DNA from: Dichomitus squalens LYAD-421 SS1
Taxonomy: Eukaryota; Basidiomycota; Agaricomycetes; Polyporales; Polyporaceae
Assembly (NCBI RefSeq): GCF_000275845.1
Contig: NW_006766927.1
Location: forward strand, 134,131 to 166,524
DNA: 32,394 nt
Direction of reading: 5' to 3'
Positions 20,742 through 31,811 of the stretch are shown here, in pieces. Under the pieces are notes generated by a model that was not told where the DNA came from, ran no database searches, and saw nothing but the letters and a program-made list of their open reading frames with translations. Made by a program: the position numbers and the translations under genes. Within the stretch, counting starts at the first letter, position 1; every line of letters begins with the position of its first letter.

Positions 20742-20750
20742 GGTTCTAGG
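20742..20750 (+). repeat. Right 9-bp target-site duplication of the 66-bp element
   Basis: GGTTCTAGG, identical to 20667-20675. Confidence 0.82.
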
Positions 20751-21404
20751 TACCCTGAGCGACGCTGAAGCACACGTCACCTGTGGGCGGCCAATGAGAA
20801 GATTCAGCTGTACAACCTTTACCGCTTAGCAGCCTTTCCCTGTACTTACATTGAGGTGGACTGTGTAGGTCTTGGTGAGTCTGGCCCACTCTCGATATCT
20901 GCCGAAATCGTCAGGGCCTGCGTCATGATCGACGGCCGCACGTCAATGGCAGCCGCCCTTACAATCTTGCCGGCACCGACTATAGTACCGCCCAAACGGC
21001 AACGCAAAAACGTCCGAGCCTGCGGTTCGTGGAGCATTCAATAGATATGTTGCTTCCATCCTGTGAGATTGGCTGAAGAGTTCTGTACTGCATTGACGTG
21101 TGCAAGACGACGTGGATCTGGGGGACCAGTTTGCACCTTAAAATGACGGTACGGCGCTCCGTCTTCTCGCGTCGCAGACGAGAACGACGTGTCTTACCCG
21201 CGGCAGCTCCGCACAAGCATGATCCAATTGTCATTATCGACGTTGTAATTCGTTTGCGTTCACTCTCCCGCGGTTTTCGCGGAAGTCGGCAGCTGGAGAG
21301 ACTACGCAAGTTCGCCCCTGTGACGCCTCTGATGCTTTGCGTGCCCGACGGGGAGGCAGAGGGGATGGGGAACGGGGAGGGAGTGACCGGGCGTCCTGAA
21401 AACC
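20751..21404. other. Upstream region of the hydrophobin gene
   Basis: No coding sequence is supported. The last ~60 bases before the TATA box are G-rich (GGGGAGG-type runs at about 21347-21385). Regulatory elements of the hydrophobin gene probably lie here. Confidence 0.4.
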
Positions 21405-21411
21405 TATAAAA
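21405..21411 (+). promoter_or_regulatory. TATA box of the hydrophobin gene
   Basis: TATAAAA lies 84 bases before the hydrophobin ATG. Highly expressed fungal hydrophobin genes commonly have a TATA box at this kind of distance. Confidence 0.65.
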
Positions 21412-21494
21412 TCCCGGTCAGTACTGTCAGACTGTCCTCGGGTCGAACAACTCATTTGCCTTTCGCTTTAGCAGCAAACCACACTTCCAGCAAC

Positions 21495-21940
21495 ATGATG
21501 CTCCCTGGTGCCTTTGCTCTCATGATCGCCATCGTCTCTCTGCCCCTCCTTGCGGCCGCCAACAGCATCGAGGCTCGCCAGTCGTGCTCCACCGGAGACC
21601 TTCAGTGCTGCGAATCCACTGAGACCATAGGAATATCGTCGACCTCTCGTGTTCGCTCTCTGACTGCGGCTACAATAGGCTGGTTCCCCCGCCGGCGCGG
21701 CTCTCTTGGGCCTTCTGGGCGTCGTTGTTCAGGACGCGAACGTGCTCCTCGGTATCAACTGCTCCCCTATCACAGTGATCGGTGTGGGCACTGGCAGCAG
21801 CAGCTCTGCTCAAGCCGTGTGCTGCGTCGACAACAGCCACGCAGTACGTGTCGTGTGACCTCATATGCAAGCAATCCATTAACGCAATTGTTCTGCAGGG
21901 CGGGCTCGTGTCGATCGGCTGCGTCCCTGTCAGCCTCTAG
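21495..21940 (+). pseudogene. Class I hydrophobin, probably defective (mutated splice donor, missing fifth cysteine)
   Basis: Three exons (21495-21626, 21679-21843, 21899-21940) would encode 112 residues, typical of class I. Residues 1-~22 form a signal peptide (FALMIAIVSLPLLAAA). Cys 31, 38, 39, 72, 92, 93 and 107 follow the hydrophobin pattern: C-X6-CC-X32-C, then CC-X13-C, ending IGCVPVSL. Class I hydrophobins are secreted and self-assemble into amphipathic films on aerial hyphae. Two defects stand out. Intron 21627-21678 has a good branch site (CTGAC) and an AATAG acceptor but starts ATAGGA where GTAGGA is expected. The fifth cysteine, expected at residue 86, is Ser (AGC, 21802-21804). 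Without splicing, the frame turns into an unrelated Arg-rich sequence. Intron 21844-21898 is normal. It could be a decaying copy or an allele-specific or sequencing error. Confidence 0.75.
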
Positions 21941-22433
21941 ACCTCCTGTCTCTGGCATATGTTACGGATATGAAGGCGTCGAGTTTGACATGATGTGTCA
22001 TGGTGATGTGTGCATACTGCATCGATGTAGCGTTGCGTAGTAAGGTGGCATGGCCTGCTGCCAGTGTGATGTGTGACCTCGACCGACACCCTTGAGCCTC
22101 CCAGTCGTTTCATGTTGGGGAGTAACTGGGGATTCACGAGGCAATTCCGGACGTCGAGCTAATAAATACCGTAAGATGCTGGACGCTTGCCAACTGCTGG
22201 ATTGAATACTCTGCGCTCTGGCGCCGAGCGACCTTCGCGAGCAGGTGACTTGTAACGAGGCGCGTGTGTCACAGGATGGGTCACAGGTCGGACCGCGCCG
22301 CGGGGCTGATCGTTGCGCTTTGTCTGCATCCACCACCGTCGACCAAGCATCCGGATCCGTTCTGAACGTGCTTTGATCCATATCATACTCACATCCTACC
22401 TTGCCCTTGTGGCCAACATCTCCGGCGCAGACC
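21941..22433. other. Intergenic region between hydrophobin and Rap1
   Basis: It should hold the hydrophobin 3' region and the Rap1 promoter. No gene or strong structure was seen. Confidence 0.45.
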
Positions 22434-25400
22434 ATGCCGAGCCGCCAGGCTCCAACTCGGCAGTGAGCACAGGGTGTCTTCCTCACGTCCTCGGCTGATG
22501 TCTCGCCTTCTCGCCACCTACAGACGCAATGAATTCACTGAAGACGACGATGATCTACTCGCCCAGTACATAGCCAAGTACAACCCTGGGCCCGCAGGGC
22601 GCACCGGAAACACGTTATACGAACGTCTCGCCAGCAACGTACGTCCCCTCTCCTTCTACACCCATCGCGAGTGTCCCTCCCCTTGACGCCCTCCTCTGCG
22701 TGCACGTAATGCATCAGGAGGGAAACAAGTGGCCCTTCAGCAAGCGTCACACTTGGCAGTCCTGGCGCAACCGCTACATGAAGAACCAGGATTACATGGA
22801 CATGCTCATCAACAAGCACATCCACCGACAGCACCCGAAAGCCAAGGCGCGAGTCAGCTCCAACGAAGGCGCGTCCTCCGCGGCTCGGCCCGCACCCCCG
22901 TCTCCATCTCCTGCTCCCCTACCATTACGGTCTCAGCCAAAGCGGCCGCGCGTCGAATACACAATGGACGACGACGACAGGCTTGCGGAGTACCTTGCCG
23001 CGCACACAACGTCGCAGAGGGGGAGGCAGGGCGAGAAGCTGTACCGCACGCTCGAGCAGGTCAGTACACGACTTCGTCATCGTCCCTCTCCCCTCTCGCT
23101 CCTCGCCTCTGCTGAACGTGCGGACTAGGAGGACTGGGCGGCGCATCACTCGTGGCAATCGTGGCTCCAACGCTATAAGAGCAACATGGACTACTTCGAC
23201 CGGCGCATCGTGCGTATTCAGCGCGGGGAAGATGACGAGGAGGATGCAGAGCTGGAGGCCTTGCGACCGAGGACGGTGGATGAACGAGGTGCGAGGGCGA
23301 TGCTGTCGCAAATGAGACGTAGGGAGAGGGAAGTGTCGCTCCCGCGGTCGAGGAAGGAGACGGAGAAGCGGAAGCGGGTGAGCGAGGGGGCAGGAGAGGA
23401 GCCGGCGAGGAAGCGAGCGCGCGGTCCAGCACACGAGGAGGCGCCGGTCGAGCCTGTGCCTGGTCCGTCGCGCCAGAAGGAACCGGAGAAGGCGAAAGCG
23501 AAGGATGTAGAAGTGCCCGGCGGATCCGGAGACAGGCAACGAGGCGAGGGAGAGCAGAGTGTGGTAGAGGAAGTGGATCCTCAGGAGCAGGATGAGCTGG
23601 AAGATGGTGAGCGACTTGGAGCTGAATCAGACGACGACGAAGCAGATGAGGAAGGCGAAGAAAACGATGGCCAGATTGGCTCGGAAGACTATGACGGAGA
23701 GATATTCGACGAGCCAAGTCCCGTTGACGAGGATGGGCCGAGGGTAGGCTCGGACAGCGATTCGGACGAACATGATCAGGAGGAGGCTCAGCTTATGCTG
23801 ACAGACGACCCACATGCAGACGCTCAAGACGATGACGAGGACATGAATATCGATGCCGAGGAAACAGTGGTGGAAGTGGCGGGGTACGTGATGCTTGGTG
23901 TTGTGCGCTCCCGAGTGGCTGTATGCGGTATGCTGATCAAACCACTTGTCTTACCTACAGCTATTCTCAAATGCAGGATGACGACGATAATCCCTTCAAC
24001 GATAGCGACGATGTAGTCACAACCCACGACATGAACATGACCCAAGAGGATGTCCCCGCCGCGGACCTCGATGTGACCCACGAGCCGATACTCTCCACGA
24101 CCCCACCTTCGGGGGCGTCTCCTCCCCCGCGCCCACAAAACATTCGCATCGAGCGCGACCTCTCGCTTCGTCCAGACACCCCAGAGCTCTCCCCCGCCGA
24201 GCACGCCAACGCGCGGCGCCACCTCGAGCACGCGCATTCCCCCGCGCCACCCAAGAAGCACGCGACCCGCATCCGGCGCAAGAGCGAGCACGCCGACGCC
24301 GACGACTTCTTCGGGACCCCCCAGACTGACAGCGCCTCCCTGCCGACCTCGGCGCTCCCCACCGCGCAGAACTCGCCTACCGCGCACCATCTCGCGCACC
24401 TCCGCGAGCACCCGCACGCGCCCCATGCGCAGCACGAAGACGACACCGGGTCCCCACCACAGAAGAGGCGGAGGGCGCCCCCGAGGTTGGACGAGGGCGC
24501 GTGGAACAAGGCGTTCTCGGATGCGAGGGGCCGGCCGCGCGTGAGCCCGAAGGGGCCGCGGCGGTCGGGGGTGGACTTCCAGAATGAGGACGAGGACGAG
24601 GCTAACGGCGCGGGAGACGCGGAGCTGGATGAGGAAGCGGAAGACGTAACTCCCGTGCAGTGGCCGCCTGTGCGAGGGAAAGCGAAGGGGAAGGAGAGGG
24701 ACGTGGCCCCGATGACCCCCGCCCGCGGTGCGCGCGAGACCGCTCCGGGCTCCGAAAGGCTGGTGACGACGGAGCGCATCGTCAGCGTCAAGACCGTGCG
24801 GACCGTCGAGCGACGTTCCATGGGCGCACGCCCGCCCTCCGCCCGTCGCGCCATCACCGAAGGGACGGACGGCTCCTCGCTCGCGCCGTCCTCGCCGCGG
24901 ACACTCGTGCCGGACGACGATGAAGATCTGGAGAACGAGCGTGGTGACGCTAAAGCCGAACCGACGCAGCATCACCCCTTCAGCCAACCCAATTTGGCTT
25001 CTCAGCTCGCGGAGTCTGTCAGCGGGTCGTCCGTGGCGTCGTCCGTCTTCCCTCCTTCCCGCGGACAGAGGGACCACAAGTCGGACGTTGCCCGGCTGCA
25101 GAAAATGCTTGCTGCCCCCCGCGCGACCGAAGTGCCGCCGAAGAGGCTGAACGTCTTCCAGAGGGTGCCCGTGCGCCACTCGAAGAACTCGAGGATTGCA
25201 CCAGAGTCTTCGACAGATGGTGCACCTGCTAACCTAGCTGCCCGCTTGCAACGGTTGGCGGAGGGAATGCCTTCGTGCGCTAGCGAGATGTTTCGGGGGC
25301 GGGATCGCGCATCGCCTGCCGTGCGCGCCCGCCATGACGTCGAACGGCGATTTGAGGCGTTCAAGGAGCGCGGGCAGTCGTTGCCCGTACCGACTGTGAC

Positions 25401-26685
25401 TGTGGCGCAGTCATCGCCGCTGGCTCGCCGTAGTTCCAAACACGCCGTGGACGAGATTGTGCCAAATGCGTCGACCCCCCGCGCGGCCGCGGCCGCTCAG
25501 TCACAGCACCGCACGGACAAGGGAAACATAGTCGATAAGGGCAAAGCGCGAGCGGACGCGCCCACGAGCACACCTGTCCGCGGACTCGCGCGTCGCTACA
25601 CGCTGGGAGAACCCGCCACGCCTCAAGAGCGACCAAGCGTCCCCCGACACCCTGTCCGCCAATCCCTCCCTGTCCCGCCCTCGTTCTCCCTTGGAGACGA
25701 GTCACACGAGTACCGCACCGCGCTCAGCCTCCTGTTCAACCCTCCGCCGTCCGGCTCCGTCCCCTCGCGCCTATACACCCTCCCTCGGTCCTCGCGCTCG
25801 TTCGCGCCCGGTGCACACCGAGACACGCGCTCGGCGGTCACGTCGCTCGCCGACACGCTCCCCCCTCCAGAGCTCGAGATGGTCAAGGAGCTGGGGATGC
25901 AGGTCGCGCTGGCGTGCATGGCGCGCAACCATGGGTTTGGGGAGGAGACAGTCAGGGAGGTGTATGCGGAGACGCGCTCGCTCGAGGTGGCGGACCGGGT
26001 GCTGCGGGAGATGAGGGAGAGCGCGAACGAGCGGGCGAACGAGACGTTGCAGGCGATGTTGCATGGTGAGGAGGGTGCGGAGGAGAACGGGGAAGAGGAC
26101 GGTGGGGATCCCATGGACGAGGAGCAGGCGAGCGACGCGGACGTAGAGGAAGCAGAAGAAGGCGGTGATGCCATCGTCGATGGGGACGTGGACGCGGACG
26201 ACGGTGACTCGCTGGAGGTAGAGAGCGTCCTGGGCCAGGCCCACACGAACAGCTGGATGGACGACGAGGTGCCACAAGCGGAGAGCAGCCACATCCGCGG
26301 TGGCGCGTTTGGCTATGACGAGAGCGGGTTGCTCAACGTGAGCCGCTCGAAGCGCAAATCTTTCCATATCACACTCCTCCCGAAGGAGCGTGAGGATGGC
26401 ATGGCTTACTCGCCTCCAAAGAAGACAAGAGCGTCGCGCTATGTCAAGGAGCAGGCGCTTAGTCCACAGCGAGGCCAGGACGCAATGGACATTGACGTGG
26501 ATGCGGACGCTTCGGCCAAAGGTGGAGGTTCAGTCAAGACGCCCGTGAACATTGCAGATGTCGGCATCGGGCAGCTAGCCAAGTATGGCACCGAAGACTG
26601 GAGAGCTCTGGAGAGGGAGCATGGCCCCGGGGCAGCGCAGAAGGCTACGCGGTTCGCCTTGGCGAAGTTGCTCAGGAGAGCCTAG
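22434..26685 (+). CDS. RAP1: Telomere-binding protein Rap1 with two Myb domains
   Basis: Five exons encode 1321 residues: 22434-22462, 22524-22638, 22718-23059, 23129-23883 and 23961-26685. A first Rap1-type Myb domain spans ~13-75 (FTEDDDDLLAQYIAKY, GRTGNTLYERLASN, KWPFSKRHTWQSWRNRY). A second spans ~128-190 (YTMDDDDRLAEYLAAH, GRQGEKLYRTLEQ, HHSWQSWLQRYKSN). A Lys/Arg-Glu stretch, then long Asp/Glu-rich and Pro/Ser-rich disordered regions follow. A segment at ~1045-1115 (MARNHGFGEETVREVYAETR) resembles the Rap1 C-terminal protein-interaction domain. The protein ends with a short conserved-looking region (VNIADVGIGQLAKYGTEDW). I saw no BRCT domain. Rap1 acts in the shelterin-type telomere complex; in some yeasts it also regulates transcription. 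The ATG at 22434 has A at -3; exon 1 supplies only nine codons. Confidence 0.88.
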
Positions 26686-27623
26686 TGCATGGCACAAACA
26701 TTCCCGTTGATGAATATGCTCCTCGCTCATCTGCTGCGTGCATTTGCTTTGTGTGAATGCTATCTCGCTGACATTGTTTTGCTCGCAACATCTGTACTGT
26801 ACATCTAATGACATAGTAGTCGATTGTATGACCAATTCTTCTGCAAGATTACAGACAGGCATAGAATTTCGATCCGCGTTCCAAGAAGGCGGTAGCATGT
26901 CAAGCTGAATGCGTGCAACCCTTAATTGACGGACTGCCTCCGCCACAATGCGAAATGAATGTGACCCGCGAGACATTCGGGAGGATACTTACAGAGCAGA
27001 GGGAGCCTTCACTTGTAGACCGATTGTTGAGTCGAGGACGGAACACAGATCATCTGCCTGCCTGTCGAGCATCCTACCTGAGGGAGGAGCGTTCAGAGTC
27101 ACTACGCGTTCTACAAGTAAGGGTTCAAGACACGGTCATCTAAGGCCATATGAGGTCCTGATGTCTTGTCTGGGGGTGCATAGAGACATCAGCTCGCAAC
27201 GAATTCAGGAATGTGCGCTTTACCTCGTGACACTAACAGAAACGGAAAATGGGCACTTCCAGGAAATTCTCAAGATACCACACAGCAGCGCTAGATGACG
27301 ATCTTGGGTTACAGACGTCAGTGCATTTCTCCACCATTATGTGCACGGCGTTCGGCGTACAGAAGTCGTAGAGATGGGCGTCAACGGATCAGAGCCAGCA
27401 ACTGGTGCGTTCATATCGGCGGCCGGCCTAGTCCACCATGGACTGACGTCCATGGCTGTCATCATTCATAAAACCACGTGGAGCAGTCCCTTGGCGAACG
27501 AGACATAGGCTAGCACGCAAACACATTGCATCATGCAAGCAGCTGCAAATTAGGGGTATTAGCAGTACAAGTCCATAGTATTTGAGCTACTTTCGGGGAA
27601 ACGCCGATGCACGCAACACCCGC
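26686..27623. other. Convergent intergenic region between Rap1 and the alpha-glucosidase
   Basis: It contains the 3' regions of two convergent genes and no credible coding sequence. A perfect 8-bp-arm palindrome is at 27436-27455. The open frames seen here are short and featureless. Confidence 0.45.
27436..27455. repeat. Short perfect palindrome
   Basis: CCATGGAC and GTCCATGG flank a 4-base centre (TGAC). The hairpin lies in the shared 3' region of convergent genes and could be incidental or act in RNA 3'-end formation. Confidence 0.5.
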
Positions 27624-30600
27624 TCAATCGAGCTCGACAATGAAGTTCGACTTGAACGGAATACCCAACTTCACGTCAAGGACCCCATTAGCAGAGTCAA
27701 ACGCCACCTTGTCCGCGCTGACCGCCTTCCCGTTGAACTTCACGCTCTTCGGCGCACTCTTCGTGTTCGCGAACCGCACGCGCGAGACGTTCACCCCGGT
27801 GGCGTATCCAAACGAGCCCTTCACGGTGAGTTTGCCGCGGTTGTACGCAAACGACACACTCGTGCTCGTTTTGGGGGTGATGGAAATGCCATCGTCCAGG
27901 TACAGCGAGCCCGAGGCGGAGCCATCCGCGAGCGCAGGCGCAACGACGATCTCGAAGTCGGTCTTCCTCAGCTCTGTCGTCGTCGACTGGCTGCTCGCAC
28001 GCTGCGGGAGCACAGCGCCACCCTTGATCGACACCGGGATGGTCGTGAAGTTAACGTTCGTGAGCTGCACGGAGCTGCCCACGCCCGTGATCGGCGCGAG
28101 GGTGTGGAAGTCGTAGAAGAACTCCTTGGGGTAGTATACGTCGACGGTCGTCGAGTTCTCGTCGATGACGGGCGACACAAGGACAGACGGGCCGAAAAGG
28201 AACTGGGTGTCGATCCCGAAGGTGTTCGTGTCCTTGGGGAAGGCGTACCAGAGCGGGCGGAGGACGGGCGTGCCGTCCGTCTTCGCCTGGTGGAAGGCGG
28301 TGTAGAGGTAATCGATGAGGCGGTAGCGGACGTCGAGCGCGTTCTTGGCAGCTTGCGTGGTCAGCGGCCAGCGATAGAACTCCTGGCTAATGGACGTGTC
28401 TGCATTGTGCTGATTACTCATGGTCAATGTCCCATCTCGTGAGAGGCAGCACGCAAACTTACGTTACGCATGAAGGGGTAAAACGCGCCTAACAAAGCCC
28501 AGCGCGCGCATAGCGTCTCCGTCGTGTTCTCCGCATACCCGCAAATGTCCGCACCGACCATGGGGACGTGGTAGACACCCGCCATGCCGAGGATACCAGC
28601 AATGGACTGCTTGTAATGGTCCCAGTCGCTGAAGTTGTCTCCAAGCCACTTCCCAACCTTCGCCCCCGCCCCAGCAAACGTCGAGCGCGTTATGACGAGC
28701 GTCCTGAGTCCAGGGCGACGCGCAAGCATCGCCTCATGCGTCGCCGTCGACATCATGGTCCCGTACAGGTTGTGCGTGTCGTACTCGATCAGCCCGTTCG
28801 CGTGCACCGCGTCCGTGTAAGCGGTCTTGTCCGAGAGAGGGCCCGCCCCGGCGAAGTTCGCAATCGCGTATGGGGGACTCTGCACGTTGTCGCCGGAGTG
28901 GTCTGGGGCGGAAGCGCGCTTCCTCTTGCTCGGAGGCGCCTCGCCGAAGATGGGCGCGTCTGGGTCGGGGGGAGGGGAGGTGCGCGCGGGCGGGAGGGCC
29001 TGTTCCCTGGCCTGCTCGAAAGGGTCCGTGCACGGGTAGTTGCAGAAGCTGGAGGGCTCGTTCATGTCGATCCACGCGCCATCGATGTCCAGACCGGTAT
29101 CTGGGCTGTAGAACGATTGGAACTCGTTGGTCCAGTAGCTGCGGATGGATTGTGAGCACAGGAAGGACTATGATGACTTGTGTCAGCTCACTCCTGGGTC
29201 TTCGGATTGAACCAGTCCGGGAACACAGTCACGCCAGGCCAGACAGCGCCAAGGAACGGACTACTGCCATTGGCGGCCTTCAGCCATATATCAGCGGTAG
29301 TACCGCGGTCAAAGGGGCCGTAACCCTCTCCAGGGGCATAGGCGACAGCGGGGTCGGTCATCAACACTGATTGAGCAGTCAGAAAAGAAGCATTCGGACG
29401 TATACTTCTCGACGTACCGAACTTCTGGTCATGTGAGTGGAGGTAATCGACGATCTCCCGCATGCGGTCTAGCGGGAAGTAATCCGGGTCGACGGTGAAG
29501 ATACGGCGGCGATCCATGTAGTCTGCAACACCTTGTCTAGCAGCAAACTAAGAAAAATCTTGCTGATACTCACCGATATCTGTCCACATAGTCTCGAGAG
29601 GGATACCCGCGGCCGAGTAATTAGTGATGACCTCCGAGACGTCTATGTAATCTGGATTCGGGCTGTAAGAAACGACTTTCGATGAAAGGATCCTCAACGC
29701 TCACTTTGGTAGCCGAAACGGCACTGATGCAAACCGAACGACCAGTACGGCACCTCCGCGGGGTTGCCCACGATCTCCGCGTACTGGCGCGCGACCTCAG
29801 TGGGGTCGCTCTCGCTACCCGCAAGGAAGTAAAAGTCCAGAACGCCGCCGATCACGTTGTACTCGAGCGTCGTGCCGGTGCCCTCGGTGTCGTTGAGCTT
29901 GATGTCCATCCCATTTGAATTCGCGAGGAAAACGCCATGGGTACCCGTCGTGCGGTGCTCGTAGTAGATCGGGTGGTTGCCGTATAGGTTTTCACCGTGT
30001 GGCACGCCATAGGCGTCGCGAGACCACAGTGTGCGCGTGTAGTTGTGCGTCGGGAGGCGGAACGTGTCGGTGTGCTCGCCCAGGCCGTAGATGTTCGCGT
30101 TCGCGGGCAGGTTCGTCTTCACGCGCAGGTACTGGGGCTCAAAGATGATGGGGTGCGATGCAGTCGAGAAGAGGACTTCGTGTGTCTTCGAGCGGTAGAT
30201 CGAAAAAGAGAAAGGGGACGTGGTGTAGTTGAACCGGATGTTGGACGTTAGGGGACCAGCGAAGAGGTTGGCACTAGGGCATGGCAGGACCTCTTCGGGC
30301 ACTTCGTACCGGTTCTCGGTAGGATCGGTGATTTTGACGTGGATGCGGTCCTCTGACGCGTGAGTAAGAGGTGAGATCGGGCTACCAGGACACGAACACG
30401 AGCGCTTCGCAAGCGGCGCGACGCGTCCACGTTGAATCATTGTGAGGTTACTTACGGCTCTCGTACGTGACCTCCAACTTCAACTTCTCGGTATCATTCC
30501 CAAAGACGTTGCATGCTGTGCCGGCAAGGACGAGGTCGGCGGTGAGCTTGTGGCCAAGGTCGAGGACGTTCTTCGCCTTGTAGCCCGGACACGCATCGAG

Positions 30601-30684
30601 CACCTTCGGGTCTGAGTACGTCGCACTGGCCAGGAACGCCAACTGTGCGAGCAAGGCGAACTTGAGCGCCGTGCGGGGGTACAT
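27624..30684 (-). CDS. Secreted alpha-glucosidase, glycoside hydrolase family 31
   Basis: Seven exons encode 898 residues, normal for fungal secreted GH31 enzymes: 30684-30456, 30352-29705, 29651-29574, 29522-29418, 29366-29192, 29138-28463 and 28409-27624. Residues 1-~21 form a signal peptide ([16 protein letters not shown]). GH31 landmarks are in order: [38 protein letters not shown]-type substrate loop, the nucleophile Asp436 in [10 protein letters not shown], the acid/base Asp579 in [13 protein letters not shown], and [18 protein letters not shown]. The enzyme hydrolyses terminal alpha-1,4-linked glucose from maltose, maltooligosaccharides and starch with retention of configuration. A KRKR-containing Pro-rich loop sits at ~470-490. 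Several NxT/NxS sites suggest N-glycosylation. The acceptor at 29652 is used although an AG (29663-29664) lies just before it. The gene is intact. Confidence 0.95.
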
Positions 30685-30754
30685 GGCTGGCGCCAATGGG
30701 TGCAGCAGAGAGGACACGGGGACGCAAGGAGCCGCGCGGCTCAAGGGGAACGCG

Positions 30755-30762
30755 TTCTTATA
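30755..30762 (-). promoter_or_regulatory. Putative TATA box of the alpha-glucosidase gene
   Basis: TATAAGAA on the minus strand, about 71 bases before the ATG at 30684, a sensible core-promoter position. Confidence 0.45.
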
Positions 30763-31496
30763 GCTTCTGGTCCTCTCGGTCGCAAAGCTTCAGAGGCGCG
30801 TAACGGCTCCGAGACCTTGGTAAATGCCATGGCGTCGGGGATGCGGCCGCGCTGCAGGGCCGCGATTTGAGCAGAAGAACGTTGCATCTGCGTGGCACGT
30901 TTCGTTGACGCGTCTGCGCTCACTTGACCGAGCAGAGGGGCATGTGACAAACTCACATCTGATGGCCGTTCGTCAGCGGGCAGCGCTGCACATGGTACCC
31001 TTGACATCATCTGGTCCTCGCAGCTATTATGACAGGGACGAGAGGGATAGCAAGCTGGCCGCTGCGACGTCGGCAAGGGGAAACACGGCGTGGAAGGATG
31101 CGAAGGCAATGAGCATATGAAGTATCATGTTACAGGATACAGAGAAGCGAATAAGACGCCCTAAGCTATAGCACAAACGCTATTGCACCACCTGTGCAGC
31201 TAGCAAACATCTAAACACATACCTCTCTAGACACCCTTGCGCGACCCCGGTCTTCGCCTTGTTACCGGTGCGCGGATAAGCAACACTCCAGCCTCAAGAC
31301 TGACTGCCACGGGCGAGAGGTTTGCGGCGTACCTAGAAGACCAATTGCCCAGTGCGCCATACGACATGCAATCACTGGCGCACATCGTGATGATGGTAGA
31401 CAGCTGCAGGGTGCGGAGAATTGAGGAAAGCGGGAAACCAAACAGAGGAAGGCAACCTGCCTGTGCTGCATAAGTTCAATGCGTGTGGCGGTACAC
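30763..31496. other. Intergenic region upstream of the alpha-glucosidase
   Basis: No gene is supported. It presumably contains the distal promoter of the minus-strand glucosidase and the upstream flank of the tRNA gene. Confidence 0.4.
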
Positions 31497-31585
31497 GGTG
31501 CTATAGTGTAGTGGTCATCACTCGGGATTTTGACTTGCCACTGATGTGATTTTCCCGAAACCCAGGTTCGAACCCTGGTAGCACC
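31497..31585 (+). tRNA. tRNA-Gln (anticodon TTG) with an 18-nt intron
   Basis: The acceptor arms GGTGCTA (31497-31503) and TAGCACC (31579-31585) pair perfectly. The D arm, GTG...CAC, carries AGTGGT. The anticodon stem CGGGA/TCCCG closes a loop TTTTGA plus T, giving anticodon TTG (reads CAA, Gln). An 18-nt intron sits one base 3' of the anticodon, the canonical position. The T arm is CCAGG-TTCGAAC-CCTGG. The spliced tRNA is 71 nt before CCA addition. A TTTT run at 31586-31589 is the Pol III terminator. The D and T arms supply the internal A and B boxes. Confidence 0.93.
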
Positions 31586-31589
31586 TTTT
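31586..31589 (+). terminator. RNA polymerase III terminator of tRNA-Gln
   Basis: A TTTT run starts immediately after the last base of the tRNA acceptor stem. Confidence 0.7.
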
Positions 31590-31811
31590 GCTTCCCATAC
31601 TTAGAAGGTTCTTGCGCCGCAGCGCATTCCTGTCTCTTGACTCGAGCGGAGCACACGAAGAAGCGAAGTCAGACCCAGAACAGGATAAGTAAATCCACGA
31701 GTCCTCTACGGAAGTAATGACTCCGGATTGTCTCTTGACATGATCCATCACTCCTTCCAACCTAAATGCTGAGGGTGTCGCTGTTTCTCGGCAGGCACTG
31801 ATACTAGTATC

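Noticed and set aside
23824..25179. Open frame of 451 codons on the minus strand
   Set aside because: It is antisense to Rap1 exons 4-5, with low-complexity Arg/Gly/Val sequence and no domain; explained by codon bias of the real gene.
27582..28442. Long open frame (286 codons) on the plus strand
   Set aside because: It lies antisense to GH31 exon 7; its Arg/Val/Glu-rich composition is the shadow of a GC-rich third-position bias, and the minus strand carries the recognisable enzyme.
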